Origin: Actinomadura flavalba DSM 45200 | GTDB taxonomy: Bacteria; Actinomycetota; Actinomycetes; Streptosporangiales; Streptosporangiaceae | Assembly (NCBI RefSeq): GCF_000374305.1 | Contig: NZ_KB894101.1 | Coordinates: 62,001 to 126,000, forward strand | DNA length: 64,000 bases | Reading direction: 5' to 3' | In this document: piece after piece, positions 32,683-40,414 of the stretch | Numbering within the stretch: position 1 is the first letter of the stretch | Layout of the letters: every line of letters starts with the position of its first letter | Notes under the pieces: generated by a model | The model's input: only the letters and a program-made list of their open reading frames with translations | The model's database searches: none | What the model was told of the DNA's origin: nothing | Program-made: the position numbers and the translations under genes

Positions 32683-33177
32683 ATGGACTTCGCCACGTCA
32701 GCGGATCTAGCTCTGTGGGCCGCCCTGCTGCTGACGGCCGTGGCCATCGTCCGCGTACACCGGAGGACGAATGCGGTCGCGGCGCGGCTTCCCGAACTCG
32801 GGCTTCCCGTCGGCGCCAAGGCACCGGGGCTCGACCGGCTCGACGTCGCGCCGGACGGACCGACGCTGCTCCTCTTCCTCAGCTCGGGGTGCGGGGGGTG
32901 CCCCGCCGTGCTGGAGGAAGCGCTGGCCTTGGCGGCCGGCGGCCGGGCGGTTCCGATGCGCCTGGTGTTCTCGGGCGATCCGCTACCGATGAACGGCGCG
33001 GCCGGGCTCATTCCGATCCGGACGGGTGAGCGTGCGCTGCTGGACGACTACCGTGTGCCCGGCACGCCCTTCGCCGTCCTGGTCGAGGCCGGACGGGTCC
33101 GCCGCGCGGAGCCCGTCCGGTCGATGCGGGTGCTCGGCGACCTGGCGGGGGTCACCCCGCCTCCCGGCGCCGCGTGA
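32683..33177 (+). CDS. membrane-anchored thioredoxin-like protein with CGGC active site
   Basis: A 164-residue protein with an N-terminal signal anchor (LALWAALLLTAVAIVRVH) and a MauD/TlpA-like thioredoxin fold: LLLFLSSGCGGCPAVLEEAL near residue 65 contains the CxxC pair, and the cis-Pro loop VPGTPFAVLVEAG is near 125. The orientation places the domain outside the cytoplasm. ATG 32683 has GAAGGGA upstream. It forms an operon with the MauE-like gene; its 3' end overlaps that of the convergent regulator by 26 bases. Candidate disulfide oxidoreductase for the lanthipeptides (inference). Confidence 0.78.
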   Translation: MDFATSADLALWAALLLTAVAIVRVHRRTNAVAARLPELGLPVGAKAPGLDRLDVAPDGPTLLLFLSSGCGGCPAVLEEALALAAGGRAVPMRLVFSGDPLPMNGAAGLIPIRTGERALLDDYRVPGTPFAVLVEAGRVRRAEPVRSMRVLGDLAGVTPPPGAA

Positions 33178-34126
33178 GTTCGGACCCCAGCGGCGTGATC
33201 GTGTGCACCGCGTGACGCCCTGCCCGGCCCGTGGTGATCAGCCCGGCGTTGCGCAGCACCTTGACGTGCTCGCTCGCGGTCGAGGGCGCGACGTCCAGGC
33301 GGCGGGCGAGCTCGGTCGTCGTGATTCCACCGACGGCGACGGCGAGCACGGCCGCCCGGGTGGGACCGAGCAACGCCGACAGCGACCCCGTGAAGGCCGT
33401 CTCCGTCTCGTGCAACGGCGCCGTGAACGCCATGGAGACGGGAAAGAAGAGAACCGGAGGTTCCTCGGGATCTTCAACGACGACCGTGCGGCGCCCGCAG
33501 AACACGGACGGGGCGAGAACCAGCCCACGCCCATCGAGCCGGATCTCACGATCCATCTCGTAATTGATCTCGTAGACTCCCGAGTTCCAGTTTGAGGGAG
33601 TCACGAGTGTGGACAGCAGATGTTCAAGCCCGCCCTCGGCCACGCCGCGCAGCCGGTGCGCCTTTTCGGCGTCGATACGTGCCTGGATGCGCTCCCAATA
33701 GGGCGCGATGGCCACGGAATGATAGTCACGCAGAGCCCTGCCGAGTTCGATCCGGGCGGCCGGTTCACCGGCGGCCAGGGCGAGCATCTCTGCGGGGGTG
33801 CGCTTTCCGGCGCCGAGCACCGTGATGTCGCGATGCAGACGATCACGCGGTGTTCCCTGCACCGCCTCGACGCTCGACCGCCAGTGGCAGGCGCCTTTGC
33901 GGGGGATCAGGAAGGAGACGAGGTCACCGCGGGCGGGACACAGGGTCAGCAGGATACGGGCGGTTTCGGGAAACCGCGTGCGTACCTTGATCCGCCAGTC
34001 GCCGAGCGTTCCCGCCTGGGAACGCGAGCGGAGGGCCCGCAGGCTCAGTGCGGCCTCCCACAGCGGATGCGCTTCCGACATCCGCACGCGTGCGAGATCA
34101 TTTCCGGTAAAACGAATGCGTAACAT
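33152..34126 (-). CDS. ArsR-family transcriptional regulator with DUF5937-type N-terminal domain
   Basis: A 324-residue protein. Unlike ordinary ArsR repressors of about 100 residues, the winged helix is at the C-terminus (about 240-320): LLGPTRAAVLAVAVGGITTT, then ELARRLDVAPSTASEHVKVL and NAGLITTGRAGRHAVH. The first 230 residues are a helical domain beginning MLRIRFTGNDLARVRMSEAH, typical of the actinobacterial DUF5937 group. No arsenic-type Cys motif is present in the helix-turn-helix. Positioned beside the redox pair and lanthipeptide genes, it is the best candidate for the cluster regulator; its DNA target may be the paired inverted repeats before labKC. Confidence 0.8.
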   Translation of the reverse strand: MLRIRFTGNDLARVRMSEAHPLWEAALSLRALRSRSQAGTLGDWRIKVRTRFPETARILLTLCPARGDLVSFLIPRKGACHWRSSVEAVQGTPRDRLHRDITVLGAGKRTPAEMLALAAGEPAARIELGRALRDYHSVAIAPYWERIQARIDAEKAHRLRGVAEGGLEHLLSTLVTPSNWNSGVYEINYEMDREIRLDGRGLVLAPSVFCGRRTVVVEDPEEPPVLFFPVSMAFTAPLHETETAFTGSLSALLGPTRAAVLAVAVGGITTTELARRLDVAPSTASEHVKVLRNAGLITTGRAGRHAVHTITPLGSELTRRREAG

Positions 34127-34746
34127 GGATGTTGCCCCCGAACGAACAGAACGACGCGCTTACCGTCCCCCTCGACGCACGCGCGGTGGTCGCGCGCGTC
34201 CATTGAATCGGACATCCCCGCGACGTCTTCCCCAAGACGCCGGCGGACGCGGAACATTGATCATCAGCCTACACCTCCACCGATCCCGCGTTTACCACTG
34301 GATCAGTAGGACATTGTCGGCACACCCGGCATGTCTAGACGCGTCACCCGCCCGCGGTCAAGACCCCCGGCGTGACCAATGCCATGACCTCGCACGGATC
34401 ATCGCCCATTTCCACCACTTCGCGCACGGCCGACGTCGCACTTCTCCCGAGAACCGTCGACCCCGAATCTTTCTCGCAATTTCACCTCCATCACACCGCG
34501 TGTCCGAACGACACCGGCGGACGGGGGTGCCACCGTGACGGTCAGGGCGTCAGCAACGCGTCACTCACCCACCGTGACCTCGCTCAACTCCCAACAAAGT
34601 CCACGGAATCACTCCGTCTCCCACGCGGCATGTCGCGCCACATCCGACAGTTCGTCCTAGTAGCGTTCAAGCGCTTTGCTCCTTACGCCCCGATCACGCA
34701 CAGTGATCACGGACGCCCGGACACGAACGCGGAAGGACGACGCGGT
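34127..34746. other. 620-base intergenic region downstream of the lanthipeptide locus
   Basis: This contains the promoter of the ArsR-type gene and the leader of the small protein at 34747. GC content is lower than average. Short frames show no family similarity, and no TTCGG-N6-CCGAA site was found here. Nothing else was recognised. Confidence 0.4.
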
Positions 34747-34995
34747 GTGATCACGGCCCTCGCTCTCGTCTCTCTCATCGGCCTGCTCGCGCTGTGCCTC
34801 CGGCGCACCAGGCCGCCAGCGGAACCTGCCGCCACCGAATATCCCGAATCCATGACGGCCGAACTCGAGCCAGGCGACGAGGAGTTCCTCGCCTGGCTCG
34901 CCGATCAGCTCTGGCCGGAGGACGAGTATCTGGACTTCGATACAGCGGGTGCCGACCACGACGACGAGGAGGAGTCCGGCGGCATGTTCTGCTAA
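34747..34995 (+). CDS. small membrane-anchored acidic protein, related to the 24.3 kb protein
   Basis: An 82-residue protein starting at GTG 34747, 9 bases after GAAGGA. It has one transmembrane segment (ITALALVSLIGLLALCL), an Arg/Pro linker, then the block GDEEFLAWLADQLWPEDEYLD and an Asp/Glu-rich tail ending GGMFC. The first 60 residues match the protein encoded at 24292-24771 in order and spacing; only the zinc-ribbon part is missing. Probably cytoplasm-facing acidic tail with the helix anchoring it. No known family recognised; the pair flanks the lanthipeptide genes. Confidence 0.7.
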   Translation: MITALALVSLIGLLALCLRRTRPPAEPAATEYPESMTAELEPGDEEFLAWLADQLWPEDEYLDFDTAGADHDDEEESGGMFC

Positions 34996-35027
34996 TTCCG
35001 GCAAGACGGCACACCGTACGCAAACGA

Positions 35028-35057
35028 ACCGGGCCGGCCCGTGGGGACCGGCCCGGT
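35028..35057. terminator. bidirectional hairpin terminator
   Basis: Arms ACCGGGCCGG and CCGGCCCGGT with a 10-base loop, between the convergent small acidic protein gene and the SGNH hydrolase gene. Confidence 0.75.
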
Positions 35058-35076
35058 AGGCGGATGCCGCGCGGGC

Positions 35077-35883
35077 TCAGCCGACGGTCGAGCGTGTCAG
35101 CGCCGAGCGGAAGGCGGGCAGATAGCCCTGCGCGTGCCCCTTGGCCGTGGGGTGGTAGGAGTCCCCGATCGGCACGGTCACCGCGTTGAGGTAGCCCTGC
35201 CCCGAGCACAGCTCCTTGCCCGCGAACTCGTCACGGACGTCGGAGAACGTGAATCCGGCCCGTCCGGCGGCCTTGTCGACCACGTCGTTGAGCACGTCGG
35301 CGGCCTGGTTGAGGACCGTCCGCTTGGTGTTGTTCAGGCCCACGCATCCGCTGACGATCGTGTAGAGGCGCGGATAGCCGAGCACGACGACCCGCGCGGA
35401 CGGAGCCTTGCCGCGGATCTCGGTGTACAGGCCGTCGAGCCTGCCGGGCAGCGTGGAGGTCATTGTCGTCCGGGCCGCGGCGACCGCACTCTGGCAGTCG
35501 GCCGTCGAGCGGAGCACGCACGTCTCCATGACCTTCGCGAATCCGGCGTCGTTACCGCCGACGGTGATGCTGACCAGGTCGGTACCGGCGGCGAGCGAGC
35601 CGAGCTGTCCGCTGCGGACGGTGGCCGTGGTCGCGCCGGAGCAGGCGGCGAACCGGAACGAGGAGGTCGCGTTGGCCGCGACCCACAGCCGCGGGTAGGC
35701 GTTGGCACTGCGCTTGCACGTGCCGCTCGCGGGATCGTAGGCACCGGCGCCGGTGCCCGAGGAGTAGGAGTCGCCGAGCGCGACATAGTCGGGCCCGGCC
35801 GCGAAGGCGGGGGTGAACGGCAGAGAGGCGGCGCAGAACGCCACGATTCCGAGGATGGCCGAGGACTGGCGGGGACGTCGCAT
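35077..35883 (-). CDS. secreted SGNH/GDSL hydrolase (lipase-like)
   Basis: A 268-residue secreted esterase/lipase. A Sec signal peptide (MRRPRQSSAILGIVAFCAAS... to AFA-A) precedes the SGNH fold. Block I is YVALGDSYSSGTGAG with the catalytic Ser; block III is ITVGGNDAG; block V holds the catalytic His in SYHPTAKGHAQGY. Several Cys pairs (CKRSAN, CSGATT, CVLRSTADCQ, CVGLNN, CSGQGY) probably form disulfides, as in the Streptomyces coelicolor SGNH lipase family. ATG 35883 is supported by GGAG 6 bases upstream; GTG 35889 is a weaker choice. Confidence 0.88.
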   Translation of the reverse strand: MRRPRQSSAILGIVAFCAASLPFTPAFAAGPDYVALGDSYSSGTGAGAYDPASGTCKRSANAYPRLWVAANATSSFRFAACSGATTATVRSGQLGSLAAGTDLVSITVGGNDAGFAKVMETCVLRSTADCQSAVAAARTTMTSTLPGRLDGLYTEIRGKAPSARVVVLGYPRLYTIVSGCVGLNNTKRTVLNQAADVLNDVVDKAAGRAGFTFSDVRDEFAGKELCSGQGYLNAVTVPIGDSYHPTAKGHAQGYLPAFRSALTRSTVG

Positions 35884-36057
35884 CAGCACTCCGTGAGGCA
35901 GACCGAACGGGTGCTCTGTTTATAACTCCGCTCGGCGCGCAGCGCCCGCCTCAATGTTTCCCGGCGATTTGTTACTTCTCACCGTTGAAATGCCACAAAT
36001 CGACGCAACGTGATCATGGGTCGGCCCGCGCCGGGTGAGCGCGCGTACGCTGGCGCG

Positions 36058-36423
36058 ATGCGAGAACTGGAAGAGCTGGCCGAACGCCTCCGTGCGTTCG
36101 CCCGCACGCGGGACTGGGAGCAGTTCCACACCCCGAAGAACCTGGCCATGGCCCTCTCGGGCGAGGTCGGCGAACTCGTCGCCGAGTTCCAGTGGCTGAC
36201 GCCCCACCAGGCCGCGACCGTCATGGACGATCCCGCGTCCGCCGGCCGCGTCCGCGCCGAGATCGCCGATGTCTTCCTGTATTTGATCCGCCTCGCCGAC
36301 GTCCTCGGCATCGACCTGACGCAGGCCGCGCAGGTCAAGCTCGATGAGAACGCGCTGCGCTACGACGCCGGAACCTATCGCGGCTCGACCCGGAAGGCCC
36401 CGCCCCTCCAGGACCCTCACTGA
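36058..36423 (+). CDS. MazG-like nucleotide pyrophosphohydrolase
   Basis: A 121-residue all-alpha NTP pyrophosphatase of the MazG/RS21-C6 (dCTPase) group. Metal-binding motif: LAMALSGEVGELVAEFQWLT near residue 30 (ExxE) and AEIADVFLYLIRLADVLGID near 65 (ExxD), which together coordinate Mg2+. It removes pyrophosphate from non-canonical or excess dNTPs. ATG 36058 gives the standard N-terminus, RELEELAERLRAFARTRDW; the frame opens at GTG 36010. It is a single gene followed by a strong terminator. Confidence 0.85.
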   Translation: MRELEELAERLRAFARTRDWEQFHTPKNLAMALSGEVGELVAEFQWLTPHQAATVMDDPASAGRVRAEIADVFLYLIRLADVLGIDLTQAAQVKLDENALRYDAGTYRGSTRKAPPLQDPH

Positions 36424-36536
36424 TCAGCGGTCCGAGACCGCCGATTCGGAGCCGCGCAGGAGTTTCCGGACGGTCCCAGGCGGGAGTGCCGCCGCGGGAC
36501 GGCTGGGACGAGTCACGACACTTGATCGAGGACAGA

Positions 36537-36577
36537 ACGAGACGGGCGCCGCTCAGCATGAGCGGCGCCCGTCTCGT
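36537..36577 (+). terminator. strong hairpin terminator between mazG-like and SPFH genes
   Basis: A perfect inverted repeat with 19-base arms (beginning ACGAGACGGGCGCCGCTCA) and a 3-base loop, about 115 bases after the pyrophosphatase stop. Confidence 0.78.
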
Positions 36578-36742
36578 CATGTTGGCGGCGGTGCGGGGAG
36601 CCATCCCCCCGGTGGTCCCCGCACCGCGCGCGCCTTTTGAGGGGCGCATCAGGTAGAACGCGCCGGATGCGCCGGATGTTCCTGGCCGGTCCACCGCGTT
36701 CCCGGCCGCCCGCGTCGGGGGCAGGTGGAGTCGCGACTTGGA

Positions 36743-36758
36743 AAAGTGATATCACTTT
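36743..36758. promoter_or_regulatory. perfect 16-base palindrome in the promoter of the SPFH operon
   Basis: AAAGTGATATCACTTT lies 31 bases before the SPFH gene start, with a -10-like TATTCT immediately after it (36761-36766). The palindrome would occupy the spacer/-35 region of the promoter. It is unusually AT-rich for this genome. The ribbon-helix-helix protein encoded two genes downstream is an obvious candidate ligand. Confidence 0.65.
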
Positions 36759-36789
36759 GCTATTCTCGTGCCATGGCGGAGGAGGAGAG

Positions 36790-37704
36790 ATGACGAAGAA
36801 CGCAGTGGCGAACGTGGAGATGCCGCGTCCGCAGGTGGAGGAGCGTCAGGCCAAGGACATCGGCGGCTGGGGCATGCTCGGTGTCTCGATCGTGCTGGTC
36901 CTGGCGGGCGCCGGTGTGCTGGCCGGGGGTGTCGCCGCGGGCGGCGCGGGGATCGTAGTGGGGATCGTCGTCGGCATAGTGCTGTTTCTCGCGGGGCTCG
37001 TCCTGGCGGCGGGGCTGACGCCGGTCGCGCCGGGCGAGGCCCGTGTCCTCCAGCTTCTGGGGCGGTACACCGGCACGGTTCGCACGGACGGGCTGCGGTG
37101 GGTGAACCCGATCACGCAGCGGCAGCGCATCTCGACGCGAATCCGCAACCACGAGACCGGTCAGTCCAAGGTCAACGACCTGGACGGCAATCCGATCGAG
37201 ATCTCCGCGGTCGTGGTGTGGCAGGTGCGCGACACCGCGCGGGCGGTGTTCGAGGTCGACGACTTCGTTGAGTTCGTCGCCTTCCAGACCGAGGCGGCCG
37301 TCCGGCACATCGCCGGGAGCTTCCCCTACGACTCCGCCGAGCGGACGTCGCTGCGGGACAACGCCGACGAGATCACCGCGCAGCTCTCCGACGAGCTGTC
37401 GCAGCGCGTCGAGTCGGCCGGGGTACGGATCATCGAGTCGCGGATCACGCGGTTGGCGTACGCGCCGGAGATCGCGCAGGCGATGCTGCGGCGGCAGCAG
37501 GCCGGCGCGGTCGTCGCAGCCCGCAAGCAGATCGTGGACGGGGCCGTCGGCATGGTGCAGCTCGCCCTGGACCGGCTCGACCAGGAGCACGTCGTCGATC
37601 TGGACGAGGAGCGGCGGGCCACGATGGTCAGCAACCTGCTCGTCGTCCTCTGCGCCGACCGGGACGCCCAGCCGGTCGTGAACACCGGGTCGCTGTACCA
37701 GTAG
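36790..37704 (+). CDS. SPFH/Band 7 (prohibitin-like) membrane protein
   Basis: A 304-residue protein with a double hydrophobic hairpin at residues 27-75 (WGMLGVSIVLVLAGAGVLAG and IVVGIVVGIVLFLAGLVLAA), then an SPFH domain: VAPGEARVLQLLGRYTGT, GLRWVNPITQRQRISTRIRN, and PIEISAVVVWQVRDTARAVF. The later helical part RITRLAYAPEIAQAMLRRQQ is typical of flotillin-like oligomerising proteins. GGAGGAGAG is its ribosome site. It is first in an operon with a ribbon-helix-helix protein (3-base gap) and a GPP34 protein. Probably organises membrane microdomains; partner unknown. Confidence 0.88.
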   Translation: MTKNAVANVEMPRPQVEERQAKDIGGWGMLGVSIVLVLAGAGVLAGGVAAGGAGIVVGIVVGIVLFLAGLVLAAGLTPVAPGEARVLQLLGRYTGTVRTDGLRWVNPITQRQRISTRIRNHETGQSKVNDLDGNPIEISAVVVWQVRDTARAVFEVDDFVEFVAFQTEAAVRHIAGSFPYDSAERTSLRDNADEITAQLSDELSQRVESAGVRIIESRITRLAYAPEIAQAMLRRQQAGAVVAARKQIVDGAVGMVQLALDRLDQEHVVDLDEERRATMVSNLLVVLCADRDAQPVVNTGSLYQ

Positions 37705-37707
37705 CCC

Positions 37708-37959
37708 GTGCCGAACGAACGCAAGAAGATGCTGCTGCGGCTCGACCCGGCGGTGCACGACGCGCTCGCCCGTTGGGCGGCGGACGAGCTGCGCAGCACC
37801 AACTCCCAGGTCGAATACCTGCTGCGCCGGGCGCTGATCGACGCGGGCCGGATGCCGGGCTCCGCCGGACGGATGCGGCGCCCGGGGCGGCCGGCCAAGA
37901 ACGAGGAACCACCCGACCCGTCCGTACAGGACGGGGAAGACGACGGGGAAGTGGCGTGA
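37708..37959 (+). CDS. ribbon-helix-helix (Arc/CopG-like) DNA-binding protein
   Basis: An 83-residue protein. The N-terminal half KKMLLRLDPAVHDALARWAA then DELRSTNSQVEYLLRRAL is a ribbon-helix-helix fold with basic beta strand. The C-terminus is disordered and acidic. GTG 37708 is 3 bases after the SPFH stop. Such proteins commonly follow SPFH genes in actinomycetes. It may autoregulate the operon through the palindrome at 36743-36758 (inference). Confidence 0.8.
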   Translation: MPNERKKMLLRLDPAVHDALARWAADELRSTNSQVEYLLRRALIDAGRMPGSAGRMRRPGRPAKNEEPPDPSVQDGEDDGEVA

Positions 37960-37960
37960 C

Positions 37961-38581
37961 ATGGTGAACGTTCCCGACTCGCTGCCGGCGCGCATGTACC
38001 TGCTGGCCCATGATCCGCGCCGTCAGCGCATGACGGCGGGTAGTCGGCTGGGCTACGTGCTGCGGGCCGCCGCGCTGACCGAGCTCTTCCTGGACGGTCG
38101 GCTGTTGGACGAGCGCAAGAGGGCGGTGCCCGGAACTCCGGGCAACGACCCCTACGGCCTGCTCGCCCAGATCGCGTCGTCGCGTCCGCGGACGTGGCAG
38201 CACTGGGTCCGCAAGGACAGCCGTGCGATGAAGCGCCGGGTCCAGAGCGAACTGGTCGACGCCGGTCTCATCCGCGTCCAGGAGCACCGCGTGCTCGGCG
38301 TCTTCCCGGCGACGCGGGTCACCGTGCGCGACCCGCGCGTCGTGAAGTCGCTGTGGCGCGGTGCGTCGTCGGCACTGTGGGGGCAGCCGGTGGCCCATGT
38401 CAACAGCCTCGACGCGGCGGTAGTCGCGTTGGCGGCGGCTGGCGAGATCACCACGTTCCTGCCCCGGTCCGAACGCCGTCGGCACAAGCGCCGCATCGCC
38501 GACCTGTCCGCTCGCTCCGGTCCCGCGCCGAAGGCCGTGCGCAAGGTGATCGAGGCGAACACCGCGGCAGCGGCGGCCTGA
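37961..38581 (+). CDS. GPP34 (GOLPH3-like) family phosphoprotein
   Basis: A 206-residue member of the GPP34 family, named for Golgi phosphoprotein 3, a PI4P-binding protein. In actinomycetes the role is unknown but membrane lipid binding is suspected. Family features: SLPARMYLLAHDPRRQRMTA, GYVLRAAALTELFLDGRL at the N-terminus, and DRLIRVQEHRVLG-type winged region (LVDAGLIRVQEHRVLGVFPA) in the middle. It begins one base after the ribbon-helix-helix stop, so the three genes are one operon combining a membrane scaffold, a DNA-binding protein and a lipid-binding protein. Confidence 0.85.
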   Translation: MVNVPDSLPARMYLLAHDPRRQRMTAGSRLGYVLRAAALTELFLDGRLLDERKRAVPGTPGNDPYGLLAQIASSRPRTWQHWVRKDSRAMKRRVQSELVDAGLIRVQEHRVLGVFPATRVTVRDPRVVKSLWRGASSALWGQPVAHVNSLDAAVVALAAAGEITTFLPRSERRRHKRRIADLSARSGPAPKAVRKVIEANTAAAAA

Positions 38582-38610
38582 GCCACGCCAGACACTCCCG
38601 GTAGGTGCAC

Positions 38611-38857
38611 CGGGCGGCCGCAGCACGGGGCCGCATCTTCGCACCGGAGATCACCGTTCCCGACAGGGGCATCGGGCGGGCGCAGCACAGGGCACGCAGT
38701 CTCGGCGGAGATCACCGTTCCCGGCGGGGGCATCGGGCGGGCGCAGCGCGGGGTCACATCTTCGCGGCGGAGATCACCGTTTCCGGCAAGTGCGTCGGGC
38801 GGCCGCAGCTCGGGCTCATGTGGTCTCGGCGGAGATCATGGCATTCGGTGTGTCTGA
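38611..38857. repeat. four tandem 61-62 base units
   Basis: Head-to-tail units start at 38611, 38673, 38734 and 38796, each beginning CGGGCGGSCGCAGC and containing GGCGGAGATCACCGTT(C/T)CCGG. A partial unit precedes them (about 38592). They lie between the GPP34 gene and the next gene. Unit length is not a multiple of three and no gene covers them. Confidence 0.85.
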
Positions 38858-38953
38858 TCGGCGTGGGCGGTCTGGGTGAGAGTCGGCTCGGTGGTGAAGG
38901 GGTGGGTGGACAATTCGGGTGCGGTGGGGCGGGTGGCTCTCTACGGTGGCGGG

Positions 38954-40414
38954 GTGTTCGAGCACCGTGGGAACGAGACCGAGTCCCTTTACGACCATGT
39001 GCGGGCGCATCTGCCGGCGGCCGGGGCCGGGCTGCGGGACGGCGGTGCGAGACTTCCGGACGAGGAGCACGGGGCCCTCTGGGCAGCGGGCGCCAGGGAC
39101 GGGGTGCTCACGCACCATTGGGCGGGGCAGGCCGACGCGGACGAGGTGGACCGGGTCGTGCGGGCCGTGCTCAGCGGTGACGCCGCGACGGTCGAGGCGG
39201 CGCTGGAAAGCGTACGGGTCGTCGTGGTGGTGGAAGACCTGCTGCGGCGCGTCGCGACCGAGGCCACCGACCACCGGGCCGTGTACGAGCTGGCGCACCG
39301 GCTGGCGACCCGGTCCGCGCGGCGCGAGCCCGTCAAGGCGGGGCTGGCGCTGCTCGGACTGTTCAAGGCGGCACCTCACCGGGACGTCCTGACGACGCTG
39401 GCGAGGCACGACGAGTTCACGCTGTTCGCCGTCGTCGCGCTGCTCAACGGCGCCGACGACCCCGAACGCGAACTGTGGGACGTGGCGCGGAACGTGACCG
39501 GCTGGGGCCGTGTACACACCGTCGAGCGGCTGGCGGACGCGAGCAACCCCGAGGTGCGCGCGTGGATGCTGCGCGAGGGGTTCCGCAACGACGTCCTGGA
39601 CCAGTACCTGGCCGGCGTCGCCGCGACGACCGGCGACCTGGCCGGAGCCCTCGCCGCGGAACGACCGGACGACCGCCTACTCGACGCGGCGGGTGATCTC
39701 CTGGTCGCGCTCGCGGATACCTCCGGCCCGATGCGTGGCATGCCGGACTATCCGGACGGCGAACGTGCCACCGCCCGCTATCTCGATCATGTCGCTACCC
39801 GGCCCGGCAATCTGCGGCACTTCGTGGCCGTCTGGTCGATCCGCACCTACGCCGAGGAGGCGTGGCCCGCGCTCGCCGCCCGCGCCACCGCGTTCCTCGA
39901 ACGTCCGGACTGGCGGGATCTGGCCGTCGAGGGGTACTTCACGGCGGATCGAGAGGAGTTCCTGATCGTGGACCGCGCGTGCAGCCTGATGGGAATTCCG
40001 ACCCACGCCGCCCATCTGCGCTGGCTGGCCACCCGGCCGCTGGACGCCCATCACTGGCGCGGCGCACTGCACGGCGCGGATGACGACACCGCCGCCGAAG
40101 CGGTCCGGCTCGCCGAGCGGACGCTGCCCCTCGATCGGCTCGCGACCGGCCCCTCCGGTCAGGCCGAGCCGTCGGACGCCCTGCACGCGCTCGCCACGGT
40201 CGTCGAGAACCTTCCCGACGGCCCGGTCGGCTGGCCACTGGTCGCTGCGGCACTGGCCAGTCCGCTGCCGCGCGCCCGGAACCTGGCCGTCCGCACGCTG
40301 GACGACTGGGGCGCGGACGCATGGCCCGCTGACGCGCGAACCGCGCTCGCCACCGCCGCAGCACGCGAACCGGACGACGAACTGCGCGCCCGGATGACGT
40401 CACAACTCGGCTGA
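38954..40414 (+). CDS. hypothetical HEAT-like helical repeat protein
   Basis: A 486-residue protein made of helical pairs throughout (for example REPVKAGLALLGLFKAAPHR, DVLTTLARHDEFTLFAVVAL, HTVERLADASNPEVRAWMLR), consistent with an HEAT/ARM-like solenoid. There is no catalytic motif or signal peptide. The N-terminus from GTG 38954 reads VFEHRGNETESLYDHVRAHL; the frame is open back to GTG 38876 and the start is uncertain. Related actinobacterial proteins are sometimes labelled limonene hydroxylase without clear basis. It probably acts as a protein-binding scaffold. Confidence 0.65.
   Translation: MFEHRGNETESLYDHVRAHLPAAGAGLRDGGARLPDEEHGALWAAGARDGVLTHHWAGQADADEVDRVVRAVLSGDAATVEAALESVRVVVVVEDLLRRVATEATDHRAVYELAHRLATRSARREPVKAGLALLGLFKAAPHRDVLTTLARHDEFTLFAVVALLNGADDPERELWDVARNVTGWGRVHTVERLADASNPEVRAWMLREGFRNDVLDQYLAGVAATTGDLAGALAAERPDDRLLDAAGDLLVALADTSGPMRGMPDYPDGERATARYLDHVATRPGNLRHFVAVWSIRTYAEEAWPALAARATAFLERPDWRDLAVEGYFTADREEFLIVDRACSLMGIPTHAAHLRWLATRPLDAHHWRGALHGADDDTAAEAVRLAERTLPLDRLATGPSGQAEPSDALHALATVVENLPDGPVGWPLVAAALASPLPRARNLAVRTLDDWGADAWPADARTALATAAAREPDDELRARMTSQLG

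Noticed and set aside
38152..38757. Minus-strand frame across the GPP34 gene and tandem repeats
   Set aside because: Its sequence is antisense to a recognised gene and reads through repeats with no family similarity.
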